Assembly: GCA_963761445.1 (NCBI GenBank)
Contig: CAVXHV010000004.1
Coordinates: forward strand, 682,001-746,000
Source of the DNA: CAVXHV01 sp963761445
GTDB lineage: Bacteria > Planctomycetota > Planctomycetia > Isosphaerales > Isosphaeraceae
Length of the DNA: 64,000 nt
Reading direction: 5' to 3'
Within the stretch, counting starts at the first letter, position 1, and each line of letters opens with the position of its first letter. Positions 61,266 through 64,000 of the stretch are shown piece after piece. The translations under genes were made by a program, and so were the position numbers. A model generated the notes under the pieces. That model did no database searches. It had not been told where the DNA came from and worked only from the letters and a program-made list of their open reading frames with translations.

Positions 61266-64000
61266 CTAGGGAGACGGATTAACCTGCTGGGGCACAAGCG
61301 TGGCGACGACGAAGCTGTTGTCGTCATCGCCGCCGTACGTGGCGATCCAATGGTACGTTCCCGCGGTAGCCGGCAGGAACCCATTGGGCGTGGTGTAGGT
61401 GCCGTTGCCGTTGACGCTGACCGATTGCGTATCCACCACATTGCCCGTGGGGTCGAACAAGACGAACGTGATCGTTCCTGTCGGATTGTCGCCGCCGGAA
61501 AGCGTCGCGGAAGCGCTGAGCGTCTCATCTGTACCCAGCGTGACAGTCCCGCCTGGGGTCGAGACGAGCGTTGGCACAGCCGCGCTCACCGTCACCGGTT
61601 CCAGGCCGGTCGAAGGGCTTACCTCGAACACCGTGCCGTCGTCATCCGCACCACCGTCAAAAGTCGTGCCGAAGAAATTGCCGTTGCCATCCGCAACCAG
61701 CCCGCCAATCGGGCTGGCGCCGTTGCTGAGGCTGAAGGTGACGAGCGTCGCGATCGTACGGCTGCCGGCGGCCAGCTCGAAAACCGTGCCGTCGTTGTCC
61801 GTCCCGCCAGACGCGGTAGTGCCAAAGAGATCACCGCGACTGTCCAGGACAACGCCGTCAGCCGGGTCGCTCCCGTTCCCGCCGCGGAAAGTCGCCAGTG
61901 TCGTGACAGTGCCGCTGCCGGCAGCCACCTCGTAGATGGTGCCGTCATGGACTACGCCTCCACCCTCCGTCGTGCCGAAAAAATCCCCGTGTGCGTCTTC
62001 GACCAGACTGCCGCTTGGCTGGCGCGACTGCCCGCTGAACGTCGCAAGCGTCGTGATGGCGCCGCTGCCGGCGGCGATTTCAAATAATGTGCCTTCATTA
62101 TCGCCACCGCCGTCTTCCGTGGTGCCGAATAGATTTCCACTCTGATCCAGGATGAGACCACTGTCAGGGATCGAGCCGTCCGAGCGGTTGAAGGAAGCCA
62201 GCGTCGTGATGGCGCCGCTGCCGGCGACGATCTCGAACACGGTGCCGTCGTTTGATGGGCCTCCTCCCGCGGTAATCCCGAAGAGATCGCCGTGGCTGTC
62301 CAGCACGACACCGGCGTCATTGCCGTAAAAGTAATTCCCGTCGGTCCCGTTAAAGGAGGCGAGGTCGGTCACGGCGCCGCTGCCCGCGACGACCTCGTAA
62401 ACAACGCCTTCACCAAAAGCGCCGCCATACTCTGTAACGGCAAACAAATCGCCGTAGCTGTCCTCGACCACTGGGCCGATCGGCTGTTGCCCGTCGCTCT
62501 GATCGAACGAGGCGAGGTCGGTGATGGCGCCACTGCCGGCGGCGACTTCATACACTGCGCCGAAGCCGTAGGCACCAAACCTTTCGGTCGTGCCAAAGAG
62601 ATTGCCGGCGCTGTCCGCCACCATGGCGAACTCGGGGCCCGAACCGTTGCTCTCGTTGAACGAGGCGAGGGTGTTGAGCGTCATCGTGGTTTGGGCTGGA
62701 ATCGCCTGGTTGTTGAGGTCGCCGCTAAAACTCGCGTCCCACTGGTAAGTGCCCGTGAGTCGGCCTGTGGCCGGCAGAGTGTAGCCGGCGGGAGTGCCAT
62801 AGGTGCCATTCCCGTTGACGTCAACCGCCTCCGTATCCACCGGCACGGGATTATCCGGCGCGTAAAGCGTGAACGTGATTGTGCCGGTCGGATCGTAGCC
62901 GCCGGTCAAGCTCGCCGTGTCTTTGAGCGTCACGGGCGCCGAGCCCAGCGTCACGGCAGCCGGCAGAGGAGTGGTCGAGATCGTCGGACTCGCCGACATA
63001 ACGATCACCGGCTCCAGAGTGGGTGAACTCAGCTCGAACACTGTGCCGTCGAAATCGGGGCCTCCGTCCAGGGTTGTGCCGAAGAAACGGCCGGGGTTGT
63101 CCTCCAGCAGATCTCCATCGACACTGCCGTCGGGGGCGGTACCATTCGTTCCGTTGAAGGTAGCCAGCGTCGTGATCGTGCTGCTAAGAGCGGCCAGCTC
63201 GAACACGCTTCCGTCGCTCTCCGGGCCCCCGTTGCTTGTTGTACCGAAGAGATCACCCTGGCTATCCTCCAGCACGCCCGACTCGGGATACGACCCGTTA
63301 CTGCCGTCAAACGTTGCAAGTGTGGTAACCACGCCGCTGCCGGCCACGACCTCGAAGATTGTGCCGTCCGCATCGGCGCCGCCCAGGCTAGTCGTCCCGA
63401 ACAAATCTCCGTTTGCGTCCTCGACCAGGCCGCCGGCCGGACCAGTATCGTCCAGCCCCTCCGAAGTCGGACCGCCGTTGAATGAAGCGAGATCGGTGAT
63501 CGTCCCGCTTCCGGCGGCAATTTCGTAGACCGTGCCGTCGTTGTTCGCGCCACCGAAAGTCGTGGCGCCGAAGAGATTACCCTGGCTATCCTCGATCACT
63601 CCCGATTCGGGATAGGTTCCGTCGCTACCGTTGAAAGACGCGAGTGTGGTGATGGTGTCGCCCCCGGCCGCGATCTCGAAGACCGTGCCGTTGCCACCTT
63701 GCTGGGTCGTGCCGAACAAATCGCCCTGGCTGTCCTCGATGAGACCATTGGGAAAGGCCCCATTCGCGCCGGTGAAGGTCCCCAGGTTCGTGATCGTGCC
63801 GCTGCCCGAGGCGACCTCGAACACAACGCCATCGCCAAACGGGCCACCATTTGCCGTCCCGAAGAGATCGCCGGCACGATCCACGATTGGGCCGGCTACA
63901 GGGTTTTCGCCGTCGCTTCCGTTGAAGGATGCGAGAGTGGTGATGGTGCTCGACCCGGCGGCGATCTCGTACACGGTGCCGTCGTTGTCCGTGCCCCCTT
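61266..64000 (-). CDS. TIGR03803-type repeat protein with Ig-like domains, 5' end outside window
   Basis: Open frame to the right edge; at least 900 residues seen. Contains 13 full units of about 45-60 residues of the form GDLFGTTxxGGxxxDGTVFEIAAGSGTITTLASFNGSDG with a hinge VxEDSQ, the TIGR03803 (GloVer) repeat, which probably forms propeller blades. Six come first, then an Ig-like beta-sandwich (LTGGYDPTGTITFTLYAPDN), seven more units, and a C-terminal Ig-like domain (LSGGDNPTGTITFVLFDPTG) ending VATLVPQQVNPSP. Likely a large extracellular or surface protein. No frameshift in the part seen. Confidence 0.88.
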   Translation of the reverse strand, partial: GGTDNDGTVYEIAAGSSTITTLASFNGSDGENPVAGPIVDRAGDLFGTANGGPFGDGVVFEVASGSGTITNLGTFTGANGAFPNGLIEDSQGDLFGTTQQGGNGTVFEIAAGGDTITTLASFNGSDGTYPESGVIEDSQGNLFGATTFGGANNDGTVYEIAAGSGTITDLASFNGGPTSEGLDDTGPAGGLVEDANGDLFGTTSLGGADADGTIFEVVAGSGVVTTLATFDGSNGSYPESGVLEDSQGDLFGTTSNGGPESDGSVFELAALSSTITTLATFNGTNGTAPDGSVDGDLLEDNPGRFFGTTLDGGPDFDGTVFELSSPTLEPVIVMSASPTISTTPLPAAVTLGSAPVTLKDTASLTGGYDPTGTITFTLYAPDNPVPVDTEAVDVNGNGTYGTPAGYTLPATGRLTGTYQWDASFSGDLNNQAIPAQTTMTLNTLASFNESNGSGPEFAMVADSAGNLFGTTERFGAYGFGAVYEVAAGSGAITDLASFDQSDGQQPIGPVVEDSYGDLFAVTEYGGAFGEGVVYEVVAGSGAVTDLASFNGTDGNYFYGNDAGVVLDSHGDLFGITAGGGPSNDGTVFEIVAGSGAITTLASFNRSDGSIPDSGLILDQSGNLFGTTEDGGGDNEGTLFEIAAGSGAITTLATFSGQSRQPSGSLVEDAHGDFFGTTEGGGVVHDGTIYEVAAGSGTVTTLATFRGGNGSDPADGVVLDSRGDLFGTTASGGTDNDGTVFELAAGSRTIATLVTFSLSNGASPIGGLVADGNGNFFGTTFDGGADDDGTVFEVSPSTGLEPVTVSAAVPTLVSTPGGTVTLGTDETLSASATLSGGDNPTGTITFVLFDPTGNVVDTQSVSVNGNGTYTTPNGFLPATAGTYHWIATYGGDDDNSFVVATLVPQQVNPSP

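Overview
The window looks like a chromosomal piece of a planctomycete, most likely family Isosphaeraceae (Singulisphaera/Isosphaera-like). This is an inference from gene content. It holds a very large secreted dehydrogenase/HEAT/haem-binding fusion, a HEPN-like/Ser-Thr kinase/TPR giant, an ECF sigma factor beside CarboxypepD_reg proteins, TIGR03803-type and glycine-rich giant surface proteins carrying an N-terminal 'LExRxLL' motif, Uma2 proteins and GC-rich DNA. No rRNA, tRNA, CRISPR array, prophage or intact insertion sequence was recognised.

Layout. 1-4.7 kb: end of an AI-2E-type permease overlapping a hybrid histidine kinase, then a small Cys-rich protein. 5.2-6.7 kb: secreted matrixin-like metalloprotease. 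6.8-11.3 kb: a compact envelope/osmotic-stress island (CsbD, small lipoprotein, YqjD/ElaB-like and YqjE-like membrane proteins, CBS protein, BrkB/YihY, DUF1328). 11.3-14.6 kb: large secreted protein of unknown function. 14.85-15.26 kb: tandem 22-bp and 41-bp repeats. 15.4-19.3 kb: two tandem M28/glutaminyl-cyclase-like peptidases, Maf and Uma2. 19.3-22.3 kb: remnants of a toxin-antitoxin pair and of a methionine-synthase-like gene, a second hybrid kinase, and an intact VapC-type pair. 22.5-35.4 kb: a catabolic stretch with a deacetylase/PSCyt dehydrogenase/c-type haem fusion, an enolase-superfamily enzyme, a purine-oxidation operon (8-oxoguanine deaminase-like, two xanthine dehydrogenase subunits), a monooxygenase-like membrane protein and an SMP-30 lactonase. 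36-44.4 kb: one 2793-residue glycine-rich repeat protein. 44.4-54 kb: sugar isomerase-like protein, the HEPN/kinase/TPR giant and a lactate permease. 54-64 kb: an ECF sigma factor joined to a truncated CarboxypepD_reg gene, its full-length paralogue, a ManD-like enolase and a TIGR03803 repeat protein running off the right edge.

A property of the whole window is that many genes that are otherwise well conserved are split by single-base frame changes (more than 20 seen by eye). Where the original reading can be rebuilt, about half to two thirds are the loss of one G or C from a short run, and the rest are one extra base. This points to uncorrected base-calling errors more than to real gene decay, so these loci are annotated as single genes with the estimated frameshift position. 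Two places look like real rearrangements: the 19.3-19.66 kb remnant junction and the sigma factor/CarboxypepD_reg junction near 54.9 kb.
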